In this document: in pieces, positions 10,324 through 18,938 of the stretch
How the letters are laid out: each line of letters begins with the position of its first letter
Position numbering within the stretch: position 1 is the first letter of the stretch
Assembly (NCBI RefSeq): GCF_000962805.1
Contig: NZ_JZTW01000011.1
Location: 1-64,000, forward strand
Length of the DNA stretch: 64,000 bases
Source: Pseudarthrobacter chlorophenolicus
GTDB lineage: Bacteria > Actinomycetota > Actinomycetes > Actinomycetales > Micrococcaceae
Reading direction: 5' to 3'
The notes under the pieces: generated by a model
What the model was told of the DNA's origin: nothing
Seen by the model: only the letters and a program-made list of their open reading frames with translations
Databases searched by the model: none
Made by a program: the position numbers and the translations under genes

Positions 10324-10929
10324 TTAGACGGTGCGGACGGCCTCGTCGTAGGAGAACTTGGGCTTGGCGGCGCCCCAGGCTTCCTCACCGGGCTGGCCGA
10401 TGTTGACCACCAGGAAGCTCTTCTGGTCGCCGGCCGGGAAGAAGGCGGCGTCGATGGCGGCGAAGTCGGCGCCGGTCATGGGGCCCGCGGCGAAGCCCAG
10501 CGAGCGGACGGCAAGGATGAAGTAGCCGGCCTGCAGGTGGGCGTTGTTGTTGCCGGTGCTTGCGGCCAGGGCGGGATCTGCGTCGTACATGGCCTTGGGG
10601 GCGTTGTAGCCGGGGAGGAAGCTGTCCCACTTACCGGCCCAGTCCGTCTCGTAGCTGAGGATGGCCACCAGCGGAGCGGAGGCGGTCTTGGCCTGGTTGC
10701 CGCGGGAAAGGGTGTCCACCAGGGTGGCGCGGGCCTCGTCCGAGCGGACGTAGGTGACGCGCAGCGGCTGGGAGTTGAACGCGGTGGGGCCGAACTTGGT
10801 CAGTTCGTAAATGGCCTGGGCCTGCTCCTCGGTGACTTCACCGGTGAAGGAGTTGGCGGTACGGGCCTGGGCGAAGATGGCGTCAACGGCTGCCGAATCG
10901 ATAACCGCTTCTTGATGGGCAATGGTCAT
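10324..10929 (-). CDS. Nitroreductase family protein, RutE/HadB-like
   Basis: A 201-aa FMN-dependent nitroreductase-fold protein of the malonic semialdehyde reductase (RutE) group. Typical blocks are FAQARTANSFTGEVTEEQ, YELTKFGPTAFNSQPLRV and GPMTGADF followed by FFPAGDQKSFLVVNIG. I chose the ATG at 10929 (MTIAHQEAV) since the upstream extension has poor coding character and runs into the promoter. It faces a uracil-xanthine permease gene. RutE with RutG belongs to pyrimidine breakdown in E. coli, but no other rut genes are here. A general NAD(P)H oxidoreductase role is equally possible. Confidence 0.85.
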   Translation of the reverse strand: MTIAHQEAVIDSAAVDAIFAQARTANSFTGEVTEEQAQAIYELTKFGPTAFNSQPLRVTYVRSDEARATLVDTLSRGNQAKTASAPLVAILSYETDWAGKWDSFLPGYNAPKAMYDADPALAASTGNNNAHLQAGYFILAVRSLGFAAGPMTGADFAAIDAAFFPAGDQKSFLVVNIGQPGEEAWGAAKPKFSYDEAVRTV

Positions 10930-11165
10930 TCGCGTACCTTTCGCTGCGGCTCCCCCCGCCTGCCGGGGTGGGCCTCTGGTTGCTTTCCATAGTTGCAACT
11001 TCAACTGCTTGCCGCCTCTTCCCGTGACGGCAGGTGATGTTGGCCACAGCAGATCCCGGCGCCTCCGGGCAGCTACGGACGGCAGCCTCCCCGCAGGGCT
11101 GGCGGTATTCTGGAGCAAGTTGATCTTCGCCCCCTCGCGGCACCCCCTGAAAGGCATTCCTTCCC

Positions 11166-12518
11166 ATGAGCATGCTCGGAATCAAATGGAAGCTGCACGG
11201 CACCGGCAAAACCATCAAGCCCGGCCACGTGGTGGCACCCGATGAGCGTTTGGCCTGGCCGCTGACCATCGGCGTGGGCATGCAGCACGTGGTGGCCATG
11301 TTCGGCGCCACGTTCCTGGTGCCCATCATCACCGGCATGCCGCCGGCCACCACCCTGTTCTTCTCGGGCATCGGGACGCTGCTGTTCCTGGTGGTCACCA
11401 AGGGACGGGTGCCCAGCTACCTGGGCTCGAGCTTCGCGTTCATCGCACCGATCACCGCCTCGCAGGCACAGTTCGGCATTCCCGGCGCACTGGGCGGCGT
11501 TGTCCTCGCCGGCGCCACCCTCGCCCTGGTGGGCGCCGTGGTGCAGAAGTTCGGCGCCGGTTGGATCAACCGGCTCATGCCGCCGATCGTCACCGGCGCC
11601 ATCGTGGCGCTGATCGGCCTGAACCTCGCGCCCGCAGCGAAGCAGAACTTCGACGCCGCCCCCATCACCGCCGTCGTCACCCTGGCCACGATCATCCTGG
11701 TCAGCGTCCTGTTCCGCGGGATCCTGGGCCGGCTGAGCATCCTGGTGGGCGTGGTGGTGGGCTACCTGGTGGCCATGCTCCGCGGCGAGGTCAGCTACGA
11801 CAAAATGGACGCCGCCGCATGGGTGGGCCTGCCGCATTTCCAGACCCCGGAGTTCCATATCGGCGTCCTGGGCCTGTTCGTTCCCGTGGTGCTGGTGCTG
11901 GTGGCGGAGAACATCGGCCACGTGAAGTCCGTTGCAGCCATGACGGGCCAGAACCTCGACGGCGTCTCCGGACGCGCGCTGATGGCCGACGGCGCCGCGA
12001 CGGTCCTCGCCGGCTTCGGTGGCGGATCCGGCACCACCACCTACGCCGAGAACATCGGCGTCATGGCCGCCACCAAGGTCTATTCGACCGCGGCCTACTG
12101 GGTGGCTGGCATGTTCGCCATCCTCCTGAGCTTCTCGCCGAAGTTCGGCGAACTGATCGCCACGGTCCCGCCGGGCGTGCTGGGCGGCGCCGCCACCATG
12201 CTGTACGGCATGATCGGCATCCTCGGTGTGAAGATCTGGGTGCAGAACAAGGTGAACTTCTCCAACCCCGTCAACCTGACCACGGCCGCCGTCGCACTGA
12301 TCATCGGCATCGCCGACTACACCTGGACCATCGGGGACCTGAAGTTCACCGGTATCGCCCTGGGCTCCGCCGCGGCATTGGTGATCTACCACGGCATGCG
12401 GGCCATCGCGAAGGCCCGCGGAACAGTGGCCGAGCCCGAAACCGAGCAGGGTGGGCTGCCACCGGCGGTCAAGTCTGCGCTGAACGCGGCAACGAAGCGC
12501 GGCCCCAAGAAGCGCTAA
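11166..12518 (+). CDS. NCS2 family uracil-xanthine permease
   Basis: A 450-aa membrane protein of the nucleobase:cation symporter-2 family (UraA/RutG). LTIGVGMQHVVAMFGATFLVP in segment 1, the GGSGTTTYAENIGVMAATKV substrate motif, and VPPGVLGGAATMLYGMIG are diagnostic. About 14 membrane segments are expected. The basic tail ends KRGPKKR. It probably imports uracil with protons. It is divergent from the RutE-like nitroreductase. Confidence 0.92.
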   Translation: MSMLGIKWKLHGTGKTIKPGHVVAPDERLAWPLTIGVGMQHVVAMFGATFLVPIITGMPPATTLFFSGIGTLLFLVVTKGRVPSYLGSSFAFIAPITASQAQFGIPGALGGVVLAGATLALVGAVVQKFGAGWINRLMPPIVTGAIVALIGLNLAPAAKQNFDAAPITAVVTLATIILVSVLFRGILGRLSILVGVVVGYLVAMLRGEVSYDKMDAAAWVGLPHFQTPEFHIGVLGLFVPVVLVLVAENIGHVKSVAAMTGQNLDGVSGRALMADGAATVLAGFGGGSGTTTYAENIGVMAATKVYSTAAYWVAGMFAILLSFSPKFGELIATVPPGVLGGAATMLYGMIGILGVKIWVQNKVNFSNPVNLTTAAVALIIGIADYTWTIGDLKFTGIALGSAAALVIYHGMRAIAKARGTVAEPETEQGGLPPAVKSALNAATKRGPKKR

Positions 12519-12592
12519 TCCCCCCTTCCGATAGCCGTTCCGGACAGCCCGTGTAGGGTGAAAGGACGTCAAGCACAACGTCTGGGGGATCT

Positions 12593-13081
12593 ATGCTTGA
12601 GAGTTTCATGCGGCTGCCTAAATCGACGCCGCCGGCAAACCACCGCCACGTCCAGCAGGGGGATCTGCCTTCCGGCCAGATCTACACCCTGGATCCGGTA
12701 CCCCTGAGCCGCGTGGCAGGATGCGTCCTCGCGGTCCTCCTCAGCGGCTGGATGCTGGCAGTGCCGATTGCCCTGATTGACCGCCTCAAGGACGCTTCCG
12801 GGCCCGGAACCGCCGTCCTGACCGGAGGCATTATTGTCTTCGTCTTGGTCACCGCGGGCCTCGGCGGTTTCCGCTTCTTCAACGCCAGGGACGTCCGGAG
12901 GCGTTTGTCCGGCGCCCTTATTGCGGCCCTGGCTGCAACCGTCACCGCGGCAGCAGCTTCTGCGCTGCTGCCCGAATACGGCCTCCTGCTGGCTGTTCCG
13001 GGCCTGTTGGTTGGAGTGCCTGCGCTCGTCGCGCTGGCAACGGACCACCGCAGGCACCGAGCTCCCGCAACCGGGGACTAG
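12593..13081 (+). CDS. Small membrane protein of unknown function
   Basis: A 162-aa protein I do not recognise. A ~40-residue hydrophilic N-terminus is followed by about four hydrophobic stretches (near 42-62, 72-92, 105-125, 128-148) and a short basic tail. GGGGGA lies 4 bp before the ATG, and TAGGGT at 12554 may be a -10. Its stop codon overlaps the end of the convergent SGNH gene by 4 bp. Confidence 0.7.
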   Translation: MLESFMRLPKSTPPANHRHVQQGDLPSGQIYTLDPVPLSRVAGCVLAVLLSGWMLAVPIALIDRLKDASGPGTAVLTGGIIVFVLVTAGLGGFRFFNARDVRRRLSGALIAALAATVTAAAASALLPEYGLLLAVPGLLVGVPALVALATDHRRHRAPATGD

Positions 13082-13983
13082 GCGGCCTGCCCCTGCGGCG
13101 CCGGGCCGCCCGTCACTCCTGAGTTCATGCCCGCCACGGGATGGCCTGGCGGAAACGGTCCCGGCCGGCCCAGCCCGAAGATGGGCCCGGGCAGCGGACG
13201 CTTGGCGGTCAGCGATTCGTCCTCAGGATGCAGGATCCGCCGCAGGATCCACGGTACGAAGTACTGCCGCGCCCACACCAGGTCCTCTGCCCGCGCGTGC
13301 TTCCAGCCCTGGTCCGGGAGGGGTTTGGGCTGGAAGGGCTCAAGGGTGTGCGGGACGCCCAGGGCGTTGAGCGTGGCCACCGCAACCGAGTGGTGGCCCA
13401 GCGGGGAAAGGTGCAGCCTGTCCGGGTCCCACATTGAAGCGTGCTGGAGTTCCGGCAGGCACCAAAGGTCCACCATGACGCAGTGGTGCCGGGCACCGAT
13501 GGTGTGGATGTTCTCGTTATAGACGGCCACTTTGCCGCGGATTGTGCTGAAGACGGGCGTGTTGCCCCAGTCCGGCCCGGCGTAGAGGAGGACGGTGGCG
13601 CCCGTAGCTGCCAGCACCCCGACGGCCGCGTCCAGCTTTTCGGCCAGTTTGTCCGGGTTCCCGCGTTTGAAGAGGATGTCGTTCCCGCCGCCGGACATGG
13701 CGATGAGGTCCGGCTTCAAAGCCAGCGCAGGTGCCAGCTGCCGGTCGAGGATCTGCCGCAGCAGCATTCCCCGCACGGCCAGGTTGGCGTAGGCGAAGTC
13801 CGGCTGCCCGTCGCTGAGTTCCTCCGCCGCCCGGTCCGCCCAGCCGCGCAGCCCGCCCAGGCTGCGCGGTTCGGGATCGCCAATACCTTCGGTGTAGGAG
13901 TCGCCCAGGGCGACGAAACGGTGCCAGGGATGCAGCCCCTGGGTCCCGCCTGTCCTGTTCAGCCCACGATCGTCGGTGATCAT
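13078..13983 (-). CDS. SGNH/GDSL-family hydrolase
   Basis: A 301-aa esterase/lipase-fold protein. Block I FVALGDSYTEG gives the nucleophile Ser29. Block III SGGGND holds Asn101. Block V DPDRLHLSPLGH gives Asp188 and His191. The catalytic set is complete. There is no signal peptide, so it is probably cytoplasmic. ATG 13983 follows GGAAGGAG and overlaps the stop of the GAF-ANTAR gene (ATGA), so the two are co-transcribed. The substrate is unknown. Confidence 0.88.
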   Translation of the reverse strand: MITDDRGLNRTGGTQGLHPWHRFVALGDSYTEGIGDPEPRSLGGLRGWADRAAEELSDGQPDFAYANLAVRGMLLRQILDRQLAPALALKPDLIAMSGGGNDILFKRGNPDKLAEKLDAAVGVLAATGATVLLYAGPDWGNTPVFSTIRGKVAVYNENIHTIGARHHCVMVDLWCLPELQHASMWDPDRLHLSPLGHHSVAVATLNALGVPHTLEPFQPKPLPDQGWKHARAEDLVWARQYFVPWILRRILHPEDESLTAKRPLPGPIFGLGRPGPFPPGHPVAGMNSGVTGGPAPQGQAA

Positions 13984-14867
13984 GCCGTTCTCCTTCCCGC
14001 GGTTGGACGCGGACGCTGCTTCCTTGCAGCCCCCGCCCTTGGGGCGCCCTGTGAGGCGTGCCCCAGCTCGGCCGCCGGCGCAGGCTCGAAGCCCGTGACG
14101 CCGTCGTACGTTTCCGGCGATGGTGCCGCCGGCGCCGGACCTGGACGGCCCATCCCGGCGTTGGGCGCGACGACGTTGAGCGCCGCATCCCGCAGGTCCA
14201 GTTCGTGATGGACCGCCTGGGTCTGCAGGAACCTCAGCGCGCCCTCACGGCTTAGCCCGTACTCGTTCATGAGGCTGCGGACAGCCAGGTCCACCAGCAC
14301 CAGGGAGCTTTGCACGACGGCGATGCCCGCGGTGGCCTCGGCACGTTCGCCGACGCGCACCACCACGCGCAGCGCCCGGGCCACCTGGTGGACGTAGGTG
14401 CGGCAGCGGACAAGATCGTCGCTGGTGAATGTATGCGCGGCGGCCGCGTAAAGGTTAATGGCGGCACTCGCCCCGCCTTCGGAGGCGATGGGCGCGGACA
14501 GCAGGGACTGCACACCATGGCCCGCGGCAGCACTGGAGTATCCGGGCCAGCGCCAGTCCCGGCTGAGGTCGGAGAGAAGGACGAACTCGCCTGTACGCAT
14601 GGCTTCCATGACGGGGCCGTCCGCGAACGAACACTGCTCGCGGTCCGCCTCGCGCGCCTGCTCGGTACTCGCCGCGAGGGTGTGGGATTTTCCCAGCCTG
14701 AAAAGGGTGGCCGCCCAGCCGATGCCGCGTTGTTCACCCTTGATGTCCCCCATGAACTCATGGGTGACTTCCCAGAGATAGTTCTCAACGTCCTTGCTGT
14801 CGAAAACGGGCTCCGGGGGCGATGGAAGCGGTCCCCAGCCAACCTGCCCCGAGGGTTCAGCGGCCAT
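13980..14867 (-). CDS. GAF and ANTAR domain protein
   Basis: A 295-aa protein. A GAF-type sensor domain spans roughly residues 40-170. An ANTAR-like three-helix region follows at about 180-235 (SLVLVDLAVRSLMNEYGLSREGALRFL). A Pro/Ala-rich basic tail of about 60 residues follows. ANTAR domains bind paired RNA hairpins and act as antiterminators, so this is probably a ligand-responsive RNA regulator. It is the first gene of a two-gene operon with the SGNH hydrolase. No ANTAR target hairpin pair was found nearby. Confidence 0.85.
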   Translation of the reverse strand: MAAEPSGQVGWGPLPSPPEPVFDSKDVENYLWEVTHEFMGDIKGEQRGIGWAATLFRLGKSHTLAASTEQAREADREQCSFADGPVMEAMRTGEFVLLSDLSRDWRWPGYSSAAAGHGVQSLLSAPIASEGGASAAINLYAAAAHTFTSDDLVRCRTYVHQVARALRVVVRVGERAEATAGIAVVQSSLVLVDLAVRSLMNEYGLSREGALRFLQTQAVHHELDLRDAALNVVAPNAGMGRPGPAPAAPSPETYDGVTGFEPAPAAELGHASQGAPRAGAARKQRPRPTAGRRTA

Positions 14868-14998
14868 GTTCCACGCCTAGGGTTGAAACGCTCAGGCCCA
14901 CTGCAAAACCTCCTCTAAGAATACGACCCGGAAGCGCCGTATTGGGAGGTCAGGACCGCAGGTTTAGGGGAACCCGCAGGCACCCCTATCCTTGGCAG

Positions 14999-15703
14999 GT
15001 GACCATTACCCAAGCTGTGCTTTCCTTCGCCGTGGTTGCCGGGCTGCTGACGCTGGTTCCGGGCATTGACACGGCGCTGGTGCTACGTTCATCCCTCACC
15101 AGGTCCCGGGCCTACGCATTCTCCACCGCGCTGGGCATCAGCACCGGCGCGATGGTGTGGGGCATTGCCGCCGCGGTGGGAGTCTCCGCCCTGCTCGCCG
15201 CCTCGCAGTTCGCCTACCAGGCCCTCACGCTGGCCGGCGCGGCGTACATGGTGTGGCTGGGCGGGTCCCTGCTCTGGAAGAGCCGGAAAGCGGGACCGGC
15301 TGCCGCTGCGGCCTCCATGGGAGCCGAACAGGGAGAACCTGCCGGCACCCCTGCGGGCGGCAATACCGCCGGCACAGCGAAGGGCAACGCCGGCGGGCGG
15401 CAGCTCTTCAGGGGTTGGCTCACCGGCACCGGCACCAACCTGCTCAACCCCAAGGTGGGTGTCTTCTACATCGCCACCATCCCGCAGTTCATCCCGCAGG
15501 GCAGTTCCCCGCTGCTGATGGGCGTCCTCCTGGCGGGCGTCCACTGCGCCCTGACCATGGTGTGGTTCGCCGGGCTGATCTTCGGCGCCGGTTACGCGTC
15601 AAAGTGGCTCAACGGCCCCCGCAGCATCCGGGTGATCGACCGGATCACCGGAACTGTCCTGGTCGGTTTCGGGCTCAAGCTCGCGCTCGAACCGCGGCAC
15701 TGA
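14999..15703 (+). CDS. LysE/RhtB family translocator
   Basis: A 234-aa exporter of the RhtB subfamily. AVVAGLLTLVPGIDTALVLRSSL and ALGISTGAMVWGIAAAVGVSALL are the usual N-terminal blocks, and LTGTGTNLLNPKVGVFYIATIPQFIP is the conserved central one. The GTG at 14999 fits the family N-terminus; longer readings add implausible sequence. An Ala/Gly-rich insert at about residues 100-135 makes it slightly longer than usual. It probably exports an amino acid or homoserine-type compound; specificity is unknown. Confidence 0.87.
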   Translation: MTITQAVLSFAVVAGLLTLVPGIDTALVLRSSLTRSRAYAFSTALGISTGAMVWGIAAAVGVSALLAASQFAYQALTLAGAAYMVWLGGSLLWKSRKAGPAAAAASMGAEQGEPAGTPAGGNTAGTAKGNAGGRQLFRGWLTGTGTNLLNPKVGVFYIATIPQFIPQGSSPLLMGVLLAGVHCALTMVWFAGLIFGAGYASKWLNGPRSIRVIDRITGTVLVGFGLKLALEPRH

Positions 15704-15714
15704 CGGGCCGTCCC

Positions 15715-18213
15715 CTAGCGCACCTCGATGTCCAGCGCCTGGAACCCGTCCGCCGAATGCCGGCCCACCAGGATCCGGAACGTACCCGGCTCAACCTGCC
15801 AGCCGCCGTCGTAATGGGCGAAGGCGCGCGCCGGAATCCTGACCTCCACGCTGGCCGTCCCGCCGGCGGCCAGATGCGTTCCGGCGTAGCCCGCGAGCCA
15901 GCGTACGGGCCGCTCCACCGCTGACTCCGGTCGCTCAAGGTAGACCTGCACCACCTCACGGCCGGCCCGTGTGCCGGTGTTGCGGACGGGGACGTGAACC
16001 ACCACGTCCTTGCCGGCCGGAACGGACTGGGAAGCGTGCGGCGTGCAGAGTTCGAACGTGGTGTAGCCCAGCCCGTAGCCGAACGGCAGCGCCGGGGCGG
16101 CGCCGCCGGCGGCCTGCTGCTTCAGCCAGGCCCGGTACCCCACGTGGATGCCCTCGGAGTAGACCACCTTGCCGTCCACGGGCGTGGTGTCCAGGACCGG
16201 GACGTCCTCCAGCGCCGCGGGCCAGGTGGTGGGCAGCCGACCGCCCGGCTCCTCGGCCCCGAGGAGGATATCCGCGACGGCGCGGCCGAATTCCTGTCCC
16301 CCGAACCAGCCCAGCAGCACCGCACCCACCCGGTCCAGCCACGGCATGAGCACCGGCGAGCCGGAGTTCACCACCACCACGGTGCGCGGATTGGCGGCGG
16401 CCACCGCTTCCACCAGCCGGTTCTGGTGGCCGGGAAGGTCAAGGTCCTTGCGGTCGAAGCCTTCGGACTCGATGGCGGCGCTGGTGCCCACCACCACCAC
16501 GGCAACATCCGCTGACCTGGCAGCCTCCACCGCTGCATCGATGTCCGCCTGCGGGTCCGCCGCCACGGTTTCCTCGCCCAGCAGGATCGCGGTGAACGGA
16601 ATGGCCTGCTCGGCCGGCAATTCGAAGAGCGCCTCGATCCGCACCCGCTCACCTGCCTCGGTTTCGATGGCATGCACGGTTCTGGGCGGATCGAAAAGCG
16701 CAGCGCCGAGGACCTCGGTATCGTCCTCGATGTCCCCGCTGAAGACCTCGTTCCCCCGAAGCGAGAAGTGGATCCTGCCCACCGTACCCAGGCCCAGGTG
16801 GTGCGTGCCCGCCGAGGGTGCCGTCCAGTCGGTTTCCATCCGGATGGCGGCGGCGCCGTCAGGGATGCCGATGCCGAACCAGATCAGGTGGGATGCCAGC
16901 CGGTCCTCGCCGGAAAGTTCGGTGCCGTCAGCGGCCAGGAACGTGACGCGCAGGCCGGGGACGTTGGACACCGGGTTGTGGAGCGAGGTCCGCGGGAAGG
17001 CCTGCAGGCCCTCGGCCACCTTGGCGCCGCGGTGGTACGAGACGGTCACGTTGGCTGGCAAGGCCTCGCGCAGGCCGTCCAGCGGCGAGATGTTCTGTTT
17101 GGGCATGACGGTGGCGCTGCCGCCGCCTTGGGTCCGTGCTTCCTCCGCGTTGTGGCCGCTCACGGCAACGCTGGCCAGCGCTGCCGGGTCCAGGGGCAGC
17201 AGGCCGCCGCGGTTCCGGACCAGGACAGCGCCGCGGACAGCCACTTCGCGGGCGACGGCGGCGGCGTTGAGGGGTGCCGGCAGTTCCATTACGGCGGGGC
17301 TGACGCCGTCGAGCGAGCCTACGCGGGCCGCCAGCCGGAGGATGCGCACCACCTTGTCCAGGATGGTGGATCGGTTGACGCGGCCGTCCTCGACGGCGGC
17401 CAGCAGCTTGGGTCCCCAGTGCCCCACGGGGCCCGGCATCTCCAGGTCCTGATGGGCGTTGGCGGCGTCAACGGAGCGGACGCCGGTCCAGTCGGACACT
17501 ACTACGCCGTCGAAGCCCCACTCGGTGGACAAAGGGGTTTCCAGGAGATCGTTTTCGCTGGCGGTGGTGCCGTTGATGGAGTTGTAGGAGCTCATCACCA
17601 GCCAGGCCCGGGCCTCGGTGACGGCGTCTTCGAAGGCGGCGAGGTAGAGCTCGCGCAGGGGCCGCTCGTCCACCACGGAGTCGGAGGTAAAACGGTCCGT
17701 TTCGGCTTCGTTCGCCAGGTAGTGCTTGGGGGTTGCACCCACTCCCATGGACTGCACGCCTGCCACGTACCCGGCGGCGATGGTGGCGGTCAGCCTTGGG
17801 TCCTCGCTCATGCACTCAAAGTGCCTGCCGCCCAGCGGGGAACGGTGCAGGTTGATGGTGGGGCCCAGCACCGCGTGGACGCCTTTGCGCCGGGCTTCCT
17901 GGCCCAGCACCTGGCCGTAGCGGCGGGCAAGATCGACGCTCCACGTTGCGGACAGGGCAGACGACGACGGCAGCGAGACCGAGTCGTGCCGCTCATCAAA
18001 GTCCTCCCCGCGGACGCCGGCAGGGCCGTCCGACATCACCACGCGGGACAGCCCGATGGCTGGAACGGCGTGCGTGGACCAGACGTCCGCGCCGGTCAGC
18101 AACTGGACCTGCTGCTCCAGGGTGAGGCTTTGCGCGAGGTCCCTGATCCGGGCTTCGGCGTCCGGGGAGCCGACGGCTGGGACGGTGGCGGCGGCGGGCA
18201 GGGTGGGGTTCAT
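15715..18213 (-). CDS. Glycoside hydrolase family 3 beta-glucosidase with PA14 insert
   Basis: An 832-aa GH3 enzyme. The N-terminal (beta/alpha)8 domain (1-300) holds MSDGPAGVRG, the KHYLANEAE block and the nucleophile Asp241 in GVVVSDWTG. The alpha/beta sandwich domain begins near 310. A PA14-like domain is inserted near 400-540. The sandwich then resumes and a fibronectin III-like domain closes the protein. There is no signal peptide, so it acts inside on imported oligosaccharides. The ATG at 18213 follows AAGGAG, better than an ATG 81 bp upstream. It faces a TetR gene that probably represses it. Confidence 0.92.
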   Translation of the reverse strand: MNPTLPAAATVPAVGSPDAEARIRDLAQSLTLEQQVQLLTGADVWSTHAVPAIGLSRVVMSDGPAGVRGEDFDERHDSVSLPSSSALSATWSVDLARRYGQVLGQEARRKGVHAVLGPTINLHRSPLGGRHFECMSEDPRLTATIAAGYVAGVQSMGVGATPKHYLANEAETDRFTSDSVVDERPLRELYLAAFEDAVTEARAWLVMSSYNSINGTTASENDLLETPLSTEWGFDGVVVSDWTGVRSVDAANAHQDLEMPGPVGHWGPKLLAAVEDGRVNRSTILDKVVRILRLAARVGSLDGVSPAVMELPAPLNAAAVAREVAVRGAVLVRNRGGLLPLDPAALASVAVSGHNAEEARTQGGGSATVMPKQNISPLDGLREALPANVTVSYHRGAKVAEGLQAFPRTSLHNPVSNVPGLRVTFLAADGTELSGEDRLASHLIWFGIGIPDGAAAIRMETDWTAPSAGTHHLGLGTVGRIHFSLRGNEVFSGDIEDDTEVLGAALFDPPRTVHAIETEAGERVRIEALFELPAEQAIPFTAILLGEETVAADPQADIDAAVEAARSADVAVVVVGTSAAIESEGFDRKDLDLPGHQNRLVEAVAAANPRTVVVVNSGSPVLMPWLDRVGAVLLGWFGGQEFGRAVADILLGAEEPGGRLPTTWPAALEDVPVLDTTPVDGKVVYSEGIHVGYRAWLKQQAAGGAAPALPFGYGLGYTTFELCTPHASQSVPAGKDVVVHVPVRNTGTRAGREVVQVYLERPESAVERPVRWLAGYAGTHLAAGGTASVEVRIPARAFAHYDGGWQVEPGTFRILVGRHSADGFQALDIEVR

Positions 18214-18302
18214 GGGGCTCCTTGACGTAGTGGAAAAATCGTAGCCGCTAAAACCGAGTATGACTAGGCTTTCGCCGCGCTCCGTGAAATACACTGGCTT
18301 CC

Positions 18303-18890
18303 GTGACCCCGAACAAGCCGCGCGGACAGTACGCCAAGGGAGCGGAACGCCGCGAACAGATCATCCAGACCGCAACCGATGTGTTCGCCACCGATGGCTT
18401 TGAGGGCACCGCCCTCAAACGGGTGGCTGAGCTGGTGGGCGTCAGGGAGGCCACCCTGTTCCACTACTTCAGCGGCAAGCAGGAACTGCTGACCGCGGTC
18501 CTGGCCGAGCGGGACAGGCGTGGGCTTGCGGACACGCCGGCAAGGGAGGCCGGGCTGGCGCTGATGGCGCCGATAGCTGCCAGGAACCGGACCCAGCCGG
18601 GGCTCACCACGCTCTACGCGGTAGCCTCCGCCACGGCCAGCAACCCGGGGCATGATTCGCACGGCTACTTCCAGGAGCGGTTCGCCTCCGTGGTCCGCGC
18701 CCTGGAGGAGGACATCCGGGAACGGCAGGCGGCAGGCGGGGTCAGGTCCGATATTTCGCCCACCGACCTGGCCAGGCTGGTGGTGGCAGTGTCTGACGGG
18801 CTGCAGCTGCAGTGGCTCTATGACAAGGACGTGGACATGGCGGCCGGGCTCACCACCTTCATCGACGTCCTGCTCAAGCCGCCCGCCTGA
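18303..18890 (+). CDS. TetR family transcriptional regulator
   Basis: A 195-aa regulator. The TetR helix-turn-helix is at about residues 10-57 (TATDVFATDGFEGTALKRVAELVGVREATLFHYF). The C-terminal ligand domain carries a TetR_C-type end (GVRSDISPTDLARLVVAVSDGL). The GTG at 18303 has no Shine-Dalgarno, but TACACT at 18290-18295 sits 7 bp upstream, which suggests a leaderless mRNA. It is divergent from the GH3 gene, its likely target. Confidence 0.9.
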   Translation: MTPNKPRGQYAKGAERREQIIQTATDVFATDGFEGTALKRVAELVGVREATLFHYFSGKQELLTAVLAERDRRGLADTPAREAGLALMAPIAARNRTQPGLTTLYAVASATASNPGHDSHGYFQERFASVVRALEEDIRERQAAGGVRSDISPTDLARLVVAVSDGLQLQWLYDKDVDMAAGLTTFIDVLLKPPA

Positions 18891-18938
18891 GCCCTAAGTG
18901 CCAGCTGGCGAGCCAGGCCGCTCGGTCCAGCCTGCGGC

